The translations under genes were made by a program, and so were the position numbers. Positions 35,849 to 43,193 of a DNA stretch of 64,000 nucleotides are shown here, in pieces (positions within the stretch are counted from its first letter, which is position 1; every line of letters starts with the position of its first letter). The DNA lies in NCBI GenBank assembly GCA_934169925.1, contig CAKPOO010000002.1:62001-126000 (forward strand), read 5' to 3'. The notes under the pieces are model-generated. The model saw only the letters and a list, made by a program, of their open reading frames with translations, was not told where the DNA came from and searched no databases. The stretch comes from an uncultured Clostridia bacterium (GTDB taxonomy: Bacteria; Bacillota; Clostridia; TANB77; CAG-465).

Positions 35849-36193
35849 TTAAGAAACAAGATCTTTTGGATAAACTCCATACTTGGTTGAAACAGCTATT
35901 TGCTCATTAGTCCTGATTATTAAAAATATTGGAGCAATGTCAGCTTTTTTTACTCTTTCTTTAAGTAAAGTTTTAAAAAAGCAAGAAGACTCTCCAGTAT
36001 TTATCGAATAGCAATGTAAATATGAAAAGCGTTTCTTTGCATCTTGTAGCACTTTACCCTTTATCTTTTCCTTTTTTTCTTTAGTAATTGGAAGAGAAGA
36101 TAAATAATCTTCCATGCAACCTTCAAGTTTTTTTAGGCATTCATCTGAAATATTCAAGTTTACATCTTCAGCCTTTTTCGAACATTCTGCCAT
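35849..36193 (-). CDS. hypothetical protein, paralogue of the 35380 gene
   Basis: A 114-aa soluble protein, Lys/Glu-rich, probably helical at the N-terminus, with the HCYSINTGESS motif near residue 70 and a C-terminal beta strand segment (FLIIRTNEQIAVS). It is a divergent paralogue of the following gene; function unknown. The start is the ATG seven bases after GGAGG; an upstream in-frame ATG at 36208 precedes that site. Its promoter is on the minus strand at 36269-36241. Confidence 0.6.
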   Translation of the reverse strand: MAECSKKAEDVNLNISDECLKKLEGCMEDYLSSLPITKEKKEKIKGKVLQDAKKRFSYLHCYSINTGESSCFFKTLLKERVKKADIAPIFLIIRTNEQIAVSTKYGVYPKDLVS

Positions 36194-36240
36194 AATCAAT
36201 ACCTCCATTTGTATGTATTAAAAAAATTACTACGATATAT

Positions 36241-36301
36241 ATTTTAACACAAGTTAACATAAATGTCAAATGTTGAAATATTAATTTCTTTATTATATAA
36301 T
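36241..36301. promoter_or_regulatory. overlapping divergent promoter region
   Basis: Minus strand: TTGACA (36269-36264)-N17-TAAAAT (36246-36241), for the 35849 gene. Plus strand: TTGAAA (36273-36278)-N17-TATAAT (36296-36301), for the amidohydrolase. Confidence 0.8.
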
Positions 36302-36323
36302 AATTTTTAAATTGAGGTGGAGT

Positions 36324-37601
36324 ATGAGTAGTATTTTAATAAAAAATGGATATGTTATTAACGTTGAAAATGGTACATATTCTAAAATGGATGTTTTAAT
36401 TGAAGAAAATATAATAAAAAAAGTAGAAAAAAATATTAATATTAATGCTGATAAAATAATAGACGTGGCTGGAAATGTTGTAATGCCAGGATTTGTAAAT
36501 GCACATATGCATTCTCCTATGAGTATTTTTAGAGGATATAGCGATGATTGCAGCCTTTATGAATGGCTAAATGAAAAAATATTTCCAATAGAAGCTAAAC
36601 TTAATGATGAGAGTGTGTATTATGCTACTATGCTATCATGTATTGAAATGATAAAAAGTGGAACAACTTGTTTTAACGATATGTATTTATTTACAGATAT
36701 GGTAGCAAAAGCTGTTAAAGATTCAAAAATTAGAGCAAGTTTAGGTAGAACTATATTTGAAGTAAGTGATGATAATGATGAAAGTATAAAAGAAGCAATA
36801 GATATTGTTGAAAAATATAACAATACTGAAAATGGTAGAATAACAGCAAATATTACTGCACATGCTTTATATACTTGTAATGAAAAGGCAATTTTAGACT
36901 GTATTAAACTTGCTAAAAAATATAATGTTCCATTTCATATTCATTTAGATGAAACAAAAAAAGAACATGAGGATATAAAAAATAAATATGGAGTAACACC
37001 ACTTGGATATTTAAAAGAAAAAGGAGCTTTTGATGTACCATTAATTCTTGCACATTCAGTATGGCTTGATGATAAAGATATTTTGGAGTTAAAAAATATA
37101 AAAGGTGGAATAGTGCATAACCCTATTAGTAATTCAAAGCTTGCATCAGGTATTGCTCCAATAAAAAAATATATGGATAATGGCATATTAATTGCACTTG
37201 GAACAGATGGAGATGGGTCTACAAATACGCTTGATATGTTTGAGGAAATGAAATTATGTAGTTATTTACAAAAAATATCAACTTTAGATCCAACTTGTAT
37301 ATCAGCAAGAGATGTTGTTAAATTTGCTACAATTAATGGTGCAAAAATATTAAACATTAATGATATAGGAAGTATTAGGGTTGGAAATAAAGCTGATGTT
37401 ATAATTGTTGATATGAAAAATGAGCATCAAATTCCAGTACATGATATTTTTTCTAATTTAGCTTATTCTACAAATGGAAATGACGTTATTACGACTATTG
37501 TTGATGGAAATATTTTAATGGAAAATAGAAAATTAACATTTATTGATGAAAATGAAATTTATCAAAAATGTAATCAAATAAAAGAAAAATTATTTAAGTA
37601 A
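36324..37601 (+). CDS. amidohydrolase, probable S-adenosylhomocysteine/methylthioadenosine deaminase
   Basis: The 425-aa TIM-barrel metal hydrolase resembles MtaD/SAH deaminase and other chlorohydrolase-family (AtzA/TrzN group) enzymes. The metal ligands are in GFVNAHMHSP, PFHIHLDE, LAHSVWL and LGTDGDGSTN. Deamination of S-adenosylhomocysteine and 5'-methylthioadenosine is the best supported role; guanine- or cytosine-deaminase activity is less likely. The ATG at 36324 follows GAGGTGGAG. It is a single-gene unit ending at a terminator. Confidence 0.85.
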   Translation: MSSILIKNGYVINVENGTYSKMDVLIEENIIKKVEKNININADKIIDVAGNVVMPGFVNAHMHSPMSIFRGYSDDCSLYEWLNEKIFPIEAKLNDESVYYATMLSCIEMIKSGTTCFNDMYLFTDMVAKAVKDSKIRASLGRTIFEVSDDNDESIKEAIDIVEKYNNTENGRITANITAHALYTCNEKAILDCIKLAKKYNVPFHIHLDETKKEHEDIKNKYGVTPLGYLKEKGAFDVPLILAHSVWLDDKDILELKNIKGGIVHNPISNSKLASGIAPIKKYMDNGILIALGTDGDGSTNTLDMFEEMKLCSYLQKISTLDPTCISARDVVKFATINGAKILNINDIGSIRVGNKADVIIVDMKNEHQIPVHDIFSNLAYSTNGNDVITTIVDGNILMENRKLTFIDENEIYQKCNQIKEKLFK

Positions 37602-37621
37602 GCTTTTGCTTACTTTTTTTC
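37596..37621 (+). terminator. amidohydrolase terminator
   Basis: AAGTAAGC/GCTTACTT perfect stem overlapping the stop codon, TTTT loop, then a T run. Confidence 0.85.
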
Positions 37622-37673
37622 TTGCATAATTGAAAAATTTAATATATAATTAATTATAATTTTAGGAGCGGTT

Positions 37674-38069
37674 ATGGAAGAATTTATAAAAAATATAGAT
37701 TTGCAAAAAGTACCTGTTCAAACATTAGCTTTTATTGGTGATAGTGTTTATGATTTGTATATAAGATGTTATCTTGCTTCTCTTAGCAATGAAAAGACAA
37801 GAAAGCTTCATGAGAAAGCAACAAAATTTGTTAGTGCAAGAGCACAAGCAGGTATTATGGATAATATTATTTCAAAACTTACTGATGAGGAAGTTTTAAT
37901 ATATAAAAGAGGTAGAAATACAAATATTAATACTTCAAAACATGCTGAAGCTATAGAATATAAAAAAGCAACAGGTCTTGAAACTTTAATAGGTTATTTA
38001 TATTTAACTAATAATAAACAAAGAATAGAAGAGATTATATCTTTAATAATTAAATTAAAGGAGGAGTAA
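37674..38069 (+). CDS. mrnC: mini-ribonuclease III MrnC
   Basis: A 131-aa RNase III catalytic domain without the double-stranded RNA-binding domain: FIGDSVYDLYIR, the helix with HEKATKFVSARAQA, and the GLETLIGYLYL catalytic segment. It matures 23S rRNA ends in Bacillota. It is often found next to cysS and a TrmH-type methylase, which are absent here. ATG behind AGGAG. Confidence 0.93.
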   Translation: MEEFIKNIDLQKVPVQTLAFIGDSVYDLYIRCYLASLSNEKTRKLHEKATKFVSARAQAGIMDNIISKLTDEEVLIYKRGRNTNINTSKHAEAIEYKKATGLETLIGYLYLTNNKQRIEEIISLIIKLKEE

Positions 38070-38070
38070 A

Positions 38071-38538
38071 ATGGAAGAAAATAATAACACAAACAATAAT
38101 GTAGAAGAACTAGAAGTACCTGATTCTAATTTATTGGAAATAATAAAAAAAGCAGGAACTCAAGAAAAATTATCTCAAGATGAAGTAAATAAATTATTAA
38201 AAGATGCAAAAGAAAGAATTGATTTTGTAAAATTAATAGATGAAATAAAAATTCCATCAGATAAATATGTAATTTATACTGATGGTGATGAACAATTAGT
38301 ATATGAAAATGGTGAATTTTTTCTTCAATCATCAACTGATAGTACAAAAATAAAGAAAAAGAAAAAAAGATTAGAAGCAAAGGATATGTATATTGAGTAT
38401 TTTATAAAATATACAATCAATCCTATAATCGAAAGAAAAAATATGATTGAACAAAAAAGACAAATGATTGAATTACAAGGAAAAGAAAAAAGTGTAAATG
38501 AAAAAGCAAAAAAAGAAATTGAAGTAAAAGAGAGGTAA
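38071..38538 (+). CDS. hypothetical charged protein, likely coiled coil
   Basis: A 155-aa soluble, highly charged protein. Residues 1-30 are acidic/Asn-rich, a small middle part (60-95) may be beta (KYVIYTDGDEQLVYENGEFF), and a Lys-rich helix (100-155) follows. It follows mrnC by one base behind AGGAGG, so it is co-translated with it. Function unknown. Confidence 0.65.
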   Translation: MEENNNTNNNVEELEVPDSNLLEIIKKAGTQEKLSQDEVNKLLKDAKERIDFVKLIDEIKIPSDKYVIYTDGDEQLVYENGEFFLQSSTDSTKIKKKKKRLEAKDMYIEYFIKYTINPIIERKNMIEQKRQMIELQGKEKSVNEKAKKEIEVKER

Positions 38539-38542
38539 TTAT

Positions 38543-38713
38543 ATGAATAGTAAAGAAAAAATGCATTGGCTTATAATTATTGTAGTTTTACTTTGTATTA
38601 GTTTTTTTATTATTTGGTATTTTAATCATGATAGAGGTTTAAAGGTTGTTGAAGGAATTAATCAAACTATGACTTTAAATGATGATGAATTAATATGTAA
38701 TTTAAAAATATAA
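38543..38713 (+). CDS. small single-pass membrane protein, 56 residues
   Basis: A 56-aa open frame, ATG at 38543, four bases after the stop of the previous gene, with an AGAGGT site. One membrane segment (about residues 9-26) is followed by a short polar tail. It is the third gene of the mrnC unit and is followed at once by a terminator, which supports that it is real. Confidence 0.55.
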   Translation: MNSKEKMHWLIIIVVLLCISFFIIWYFNHDRGLKVVEGINQTMTLNDDELICNLKI

Positions 38714-38723
38714 TAAGTTTAAA

Positions 38724-38760
38724 AAAGAAGAATATGAAAAAACTCATATTCTTCTTTCTT
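38724..38760 (+). terminator. mrnC operon terminator
   Basis: AAGAAGAATATGA/TCATATTCTTCTT perfect 13-bp stem, followed by a T-rich tail and about 55 bases of A/T-only low-complexity sequence (38761-38815). Confidence 0.82.
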
Positions 38761-38815
38761 TATTTATTTATTATTTTTATTTATTATCTTTATGTTTATT
38801 TTTTTATTTTACTTT

Positions 38816-39061
38816 TTATTTACATATATTATTTTTTATTTCTTCTTGTTCAGCAGGAGTAGAAGCAGAAGCTGGTACATAATAACCTTTTTGCTTAGCA
38901 AATGTATATAAATCCCATTGTAATTTTTCAAAAGTATCTCTTGAAGTAGTTATTAAATCTCTAAAATTTTTATTATTTGATTGCTCAATTGTATAATTAC
39001 ATTGTTGTATTACAGAGTTTAAAGTTGATAAAGTATCGTTAGTTGAATTTTTTTCATTCAT
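38816..39061 (-). CDS. CotF-like spore coat protein
   Basis: An 81-aa helical protein with the CotF-type ending, FAKQKGYYVPASASTPAEQ, and an N-terminal helix rich in Asn/Gln. The ATG at 39061 (complement) is ten bases after GGAGG; a longer reading frame upstream lacks this. CotF-family proteins sit in the spore coat. Downstream of the spoVA genes and another small coat-like gene, in one apparent minus-strand cluster. Confidence 0.7.
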   Translation of the reverse strand: MNEKNSTNDTLSTLNSVIQQCNYTIEQSNNKNFRDLITTSRDTFEKLQWDLYTFAKQKGYYVPASASTPAEQEEIKNNICK

Positions 39062-39075
39062 AATTATATATCCTC

Positions 39076-39258
39076 CTATATAAGATTTGATAAATTTTGT
39101 TTTAAATTTTTGTTTTCTGTACAAATTTGATCATAAAGCGTAATTAAATTTTGATCTGTTGTTAATGTTTTGTAATATTCTATTTTATCGCAAAAATTAG
39201 TTATTTTACCACAAAGATGTCTAATGTTTTGAAGTTCAATTTGATTTAAACTATTCAT
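39076..39258 (-). CDS. small helical protein in the sporulation cluster
   Basis: A 60-aa predicted all-helical protein with a CGKI...FCDKI and a later Cys. The ATG (39258, complement) follows TAGGAGGT. It is adjacent to the CotF-like gene, and pairs of short helical proteins like this often occur in spore coats of Clostridia, so a coat role is likely but inferred. Confidence 0.55.
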   Translation of the reverse strand: MNSLNQIELQNIRHLCGKITNFCDKIEYYKTLTTDQNLITLYDQICTENKNLKQNLSNLI

Positions 39259-39338
39259 ATAATACCTCCTAAATACCTTAATAGTATTTGATAAATTAAA
39301 TAAATTATACATTGTATTTTATTTTTTATTTTTAATTT

Positions 39339-39692
39339 TTATTTTATAGCAGGTCGTGCAAAAAGAGATGCTATAAATCCGAAAAATACAGCACTGCCAA
39401 TTCCAGCTGCACAAGCTTTAACGCCACCTGTAAATAATCCTAACACACCAACTTCGTCAATTTCTTTTATAACACCTTGTGCAAGTAGATGACCAAATCC
39501 AGATATTGGAACAGTAGCACCAGCACCACCAAAATCAACTATTTTTTGATATATACCAATACTTGATAAAAAAGTACCAAGTATTACGAATAAAACTAAG
39601 ATTCTACCAGGAGTTAACTTTGTTTTATCAATTAAAATTTGACCTATTGAACAAATAATTCCTCCAGTTATAAAAGCTTTTAAAAATACCAT
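39339..39692 (-). CDS. spoVAE: stage V sporulation protein AE
   Basis: A 117-aa membrane protein with about four segments and the SpoVAE/SpoVAC family motif GGAGATVPISGFGH. With SpoVAC and SpoVAD it forms the inner-membrane channel that moves Ca-dipicolinate into and out of the spore. Its ATG overlaps the spoVAD stop codon by one base; the frame further upstream lies inside spoVAD. Confidence 0.93.
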   Translation of the reverse strand: MVFLKAFITGGIICSIGQILIDKTKLTPGRILVLFVILGTFLSSIGIYQKIVDFGGAGATVPISGFGHLLAQGVIKEIDEVGVLGLFTGGVKACAAGIGSAVFFGFIASLFARPAIK

Positions 39693-40711
39693 TATTTCAC
39701 CTCGTTTTCTATTGCTATTGCATGTGCAATACAAGGTATAGTTTCACCTTGTTGACATGTTGTTGCATTCATTAGGGCACCAGTTGCAACAAGTAATACT
39801 TTGTTTATTTTATTTTCTTTTAATAAAGGATAAAAGTATGATGAAAAAACACTAGCTATGCATCCACATCCACTTCCACCACATTTGGTATTTGGATCAT
39901 TTAAATCATAGATCATTGCACCACAATCTTTATGATTTTTTGATATATCAATACCTTCTTTTTCAAATAATGAAGTTAAAAGTTTTGAACCAAGTGTACC
40001 AAGATCACCAGTTATAATAACATCGTAATAATCAGCAGTTCTATTTGTTTCTGTTAAATGAGTTGCTATTGTATTAAAAGCAGCAGGTGCCATAGCAGCT
40101 CCCATATTTGAAATATCACATACTCCAAGATCAACTATTTTTCCAGGTGTTACATATGTAATACATGGATAATTTTCATTATTATTTTTATAATCATTAG
40201 AAATTAAAGTACAACCACTACCTGTTACTGTATTTTGAGCTGTAGTACTAGTTTGGTTACCGTGTTCTAATGGCATTCTAAATTGTTTTTCAGCACTACA
40301 AAAATGTGATGAAGTAGCATTTATAACTTTATTTGCATATCCTGCATTCACAAAAAGTGAACCAATTAGCATACTTTCACAAAAAGTAGAACAAGCACCA
40401 TAAAGTCCTAGAAATGGAATATTTGTATCACGTATACAATATCCAGAAGAAATACATTGATTTAAAAGATCTCCTGCAAATATATAATCAATATCATCAA
40501 AAGTTAAATTTGATTTAGATATTAAATTGTTTATACAAGTTTGCATCATTTTACTTTCTGCTTTTTCAAAGCTTTTTTCACCAAAGAACTCATCATCACT
40601 ATGAATTTTAAAATAATTACCTAAAGGACCATCTATTTCTTTTTTTCCAACAACACTTGAAGTTGTTATTATTTGAGGGGTATTTTCTAATTTAATTGTT
40701 TGTTTTCTCAT
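39692..40711 (-). CDS. spoVAD: stage V sporulation protein AD
   Basis: A 339-aa thiolase-fold soluble SpoVAD, which binds dipicolinic acid. Motifs: YGACSTFCESM, ATSSHFCSAEKQFR, and TVTGSGCTLIS. The length is standard. It sits between spoVAC and spoVAE, as in most spore formers. Confidence 0.95.
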   Translation of the reverse strand: MRKQTIKLENTPQIITTSSVVGKKEIDGPLGNYFKIHSDDEFFGEKSFEKAESKMMQTCINNLISKSNLTFDDIDYIFAGDLLNQCISSGYCIRDTNIPFLGLYGACSTFCESMLIGSLFVNAGYANKVINATSSHFCSAEKQFRMPLEHGNQTSTTAQNTVTGSGCTLISNDYKNNNENYPCITYVTPGKIVDLGVCDISNMGAAMAPAAFNTIATHLTETNRTADYYDVIITGDLGTLGSKLLTSLFEKEGIDISKNHKDCGAMIYDLNDPNTKCGGSGCGCIASVFSSYFYPLLKENKINKVLLVATGALMNATTCQQGETIPCIAHAIAIENEVK

Positions 40712-40719
40712 AAAATCAC

Positions 40720-41178
40720 CTACATTATACTTTTAAATATTAAATATACTATTCCTATTATAAAGGATGAAGTAATACCGTATACTAAAACCGGACCAGC
40801 TACTTTAAACATATTTGAACCAAGACCTAAAATATATCCTTCTGTTTTATATTCTATTGCAGGAGCTACTATTGAGTTTGAAAATCCTGTAATTGGTACT
40901 GTAGAACCTGCACCAGCTATTTTTCCTAATTTTGAATATAAATTAATACTTGTTAAAAAAGCACCAAGGAAAATTAAAATAATTGTACAAATAGTTGCTG
41001 AGTCTTGTTTGTTAAAACCTAAATGTGTTGAAATGTAGATTATAAGCTGACCAAGACAACAAATCAGTCCACCAATAACAAAAGCAAAAAATATATTTTT
41101 TAAAATATTACTTTTTGTAGTATTAGTATCAACAAATTCTTTATAATCTTCTTTTGTCATATTAATATTTGTATTCAT
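40720..41178 (-). CDS. spoVAC: stage V sporulation protein AC
   Basis: A 152-aa membrane protein with about four segments and the GKIAGAGSTVPITGFSNS motif of SpoVAC, the mechanosensitive-type channel of the dipicolinate system. The ATG at 41178 (complement) follows TAGGTGA. It is the first gene of the minimal spoVAC-spoVAD-spoVAE set. I could not fix its sporulation promoter. Confidence 0.94.
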   Translation of the reverse strand: MNTNINMTKEDYKEFVDTNTTKSNILKNIFFAFVIGGLICCLGQLIIYISTHLGFNKQDSATICTIILIFLGAFLTSINLYSKLGKIAGAGSTVPITGFSNSIVAPAIEYKTEGYILGLGSNMFKVAGPVLVYGITSSFIIGIVYLIFKSIM

Positions 41179-41274
41179 AAAAATCACCTAATCATATCTT
41201 TTGTATAATAAAAAAATATATACATGCTCTTTAATAATTAAAAAATAAATTTTGAAATATTTTTGAAATATTTA

Positions 41275-41303
41275 TTGAATAAGCAAAGAAAATTTGATAT
41301 AAT
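41275..41303 (+). promoter_or_regulatory. promoter for the DivIVA-like gene
   Basis: TTGAAT-N17-TATAAT, 39 bases before the ATG, in the divergent interval between spoVAC and the DivIVA-like gene. Confidence 0.75.
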
Positions 41304-41342
41304 GTTGCAAACTGATTATATGGAGTATGGAGGTAGTTTTAA

Positions 41343-41762
41343 ATGGAGAATGATAAGAAGTTTACTAGTGAAATGTTTGGCTATGATAAAAAAGAAGTTG
41401 AAGAATATATCAAAGCTTTAAAAGCCGAATATGAAAGTAGAATTCAAGCTGAAAGATCAGATGCTAATAGAATCTCTAATGAACTTACTATTGTAAAGAA
41501 AAAATTAGAAAGATATGAAATTGATTATATAGAAAAACAAGAGAAAGTTGCTAATGCTTTAATTACTGCTGAAGATCAAGCAAAAAAGATCGTTGAAACA
41601 TCAAGAACAGAAGCAATGCAAGAAAAAGAAAGAATAGAAAGTTTAATTGAAATGGAAAAAGAAAAACTTTTAGACATAAAAAAAGATGTAATTGATTTAA
41701 AAGAAAAAACAGTTAGTCTACTTGAAAAATATTCACAAGGAATGAATGATTTATTAGATTAG
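41343..41762 (+). CDS. DivIVA domain-containing coiled-coil protein
   Basis: The 139-aa protein begins with the DivIVA lipid-binding motif (FTSEMFGYDKKEVEEYIKAL) and continues as a near-continuous coiled coil (residues 20-135). It probably binds curved membrane at septa or poles; GpsB-like or SepIVA-like roles are possible. ATG at 41343 behind TATGGAGG. spoIIP follows 50 bases downstream. Confidence 0.8.
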   Translation: MENDKKFTSEMFGYDKKEVEEYIKALKAEYESRIQAERSDANRISNELTIVKKKLERYEIDYIEKQEKVANALITAEDQAKKIVETSRTEAMQEKERIESLIEMEKEKLLDIKKDVIDLKEKTVSLLEKYSQGMNDLLD

Positions 41763-41812
41763 TAATATTTTTAATGCAACCATAATAATATAAAAACAAA
41801 AGGAGTTTGTTT

Positions 41813-43138
41813 ATGAAAATTATGGTTGCTTTTTTAAACCAAAAAAACAAAAGTAGAAAATTAAGAAGCAAAAGAAAGATTAAAGAAGATGTAGATAATT
41901 TAAGATATCTTAGTGATTTTGGTAAAGAAAATAAAAAATATTATAATATTAATGAAAATAGAAAAAATAATAAGAGTAATTTAAAAGATTATAGCAATGT
42001 TAGTTTTAAAGAATTTGGATTTAATAATTTAAAAGATAGAAAAGATAAAATATTAAAGTTTAAAGATTTGTTCCTTTTTGCTACTATATTTGCTGTTTCT
42101 TTTTTGGTTATAAAAAATAAATTTAATTTTTTTGTTAAAAAGTTTGAAGTAAATGACGAAAAGAATATAAAAGTTGAAGATTATATTAGTTTATCAAGTG
42201 CTTTTGATAAAAGTAGTTATATTTTTTCTACAGCAGTAAGTAAAGATACTAAAAATGATAATGAAAATATAAATACAGAAATAAAAAAAGATGAAACTGC
42301 TAGTAGTGAAGAAAAAATTATTGATGATAAAGCTGCAAGTTATAATAGTGTAAATACTTTTTTTAATAATGATGAAATTTCTCAAAATGTATTTTATGAA
42401 GATAAAAATTTCCAAAAAATTACGCTTGGAAATGGATTAATTGTTAATTCATCAAGTAATAGAAATATTGATTTTAAATCTCTATTAAATTCTGATGTAA
42501 TTCTTACAAAAAAAAGTGATAAAATTTTGCTATATAATACTCATACATCAGAGAGTTATTCAAATAGTGAAAACTATAAATTTGAATATTCTGGTACTAT
42601 GCGTTCGCAAGATTCAAATTATAACATGCTTGCAATTGCAAAATCACTTAATGAAAATTTATTAAAAAAAGGCTTTGATTCAATTCAAGATACAACACCT
42701 CATGATTATGGAGCATATACAATTGCATATTCTAATTCTAGAAAAACTGTTACAAATAGACTTTCAGAGCTTCAGTCTGCTGGCATAATAATTGATGTGC
42801 ATAGAGATGCAATAGAAGATTTAACATTTAGACCTGTTACAAATATAGATGGTGTACAAGTAGCACAACTTATGATCGTTATAGGAATTGGTACAAATAC
42901 AACAGATAATCCGTATTATGAAGATAATTTAAAACTTGCTTTAAAGATCCAAGAAATTGGAAATAAAATATATCCAGGACTATTTAGGCAAATTTTAGTA
43001 AGAGATGCAATGTATAATCAAGATTTAAATAAATATTCTATACTTGTTGAGTTTGGAGCAACTGGTAATACAATAGATGAAGTAAAACTTTCTACGCGTT
43101 GTCTTTCTAATTTGTTAAATATAATTTATAAAGATTGA
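41813..43138 (+). CDS. spoIIP: stage II sporulation protein P
   Basis: A 441-aa protein with a long basic, Asn-rich cytoplasmic N-terminus (about 1-80), one membrane segment (about 86-104), an acidic linker and the SpoIIP catalytic domain (about 215-441): ILLYNTHTSESY, IIDVHRDAI and the glutamate of SILVEFG. SpoIIP is the cell-wall amidase/endopeptidase of forespore engulfment. The N-terminal extension is longer than in most SpoIIP proteins. The ATG at 41813 follows AGGAG. Confidence 0.9.
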   Translation: MKIMVAFLNQKNKSRKLRSKRKIKEDVDNLRYLSDFGKENKKYYNINENRKNNKSNLKDYSNVSFKEFGFNNLKDRKDKILKFKDLFLFATIFAVSFLVIKNKFNFFVKKFEVNDEKNIKVEDYISLSSAFDKSSYIFSTAVSKDTKNDNENINTEIKKDETASSEEKIIDDKAASYNSVNTFFNNDEISQNVFYEDKNFQKITLGNGLIVNSSSNRNIDFKSLLNSDVILTKKSDKILLYNTHTSESYSNSENYKFEYSGTMRSQDSNYNMLAIAKSLNENLLKKGFDSIQDTTPHDYGAYTIAYSNSRKTVTNRLSELQSAGIIIDVHRDAIEDLTFRPVTNIDGVQVAQLMIVIGIGTNTTDNPYYEDNLKLALKIQEIGNKIYPGLFRQILVRDAMYNQDLNKYSILVEFGATGNTIDEVKLSTRCLSNLLNIIYKD

Positions 43139-43164
43139 CTATAATATTTTTTTTATGATATAAT
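43135..43164 (+). promoter_or_regulatory. topA promoter
   Basis: TTGACT-N18-TATAAT with an extended TGA before the -10 box. The -35 box overlaps the spoIIP stop codon. Confidence 0.75.
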
Positions 43165-43193
43165 TCAGAATCGATGAAAGGAATTGATGAAAT

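Noticed and set aside
41179..41280. Sigma-F/G promoter for spoVAC
   Set aside because: GCATG and TTATACAA on the minus strand roughly resemble a sigma-G promoter, but spacing and -10 match are too weak to call in such AT-rich DNA.
41763..41812. Sigma-E promoter for spoIIP
   Set aside because: AATATT followed by CATAATAAT looks partly like a sigma-E site, but the spacing is short and chance matches are frequent here.
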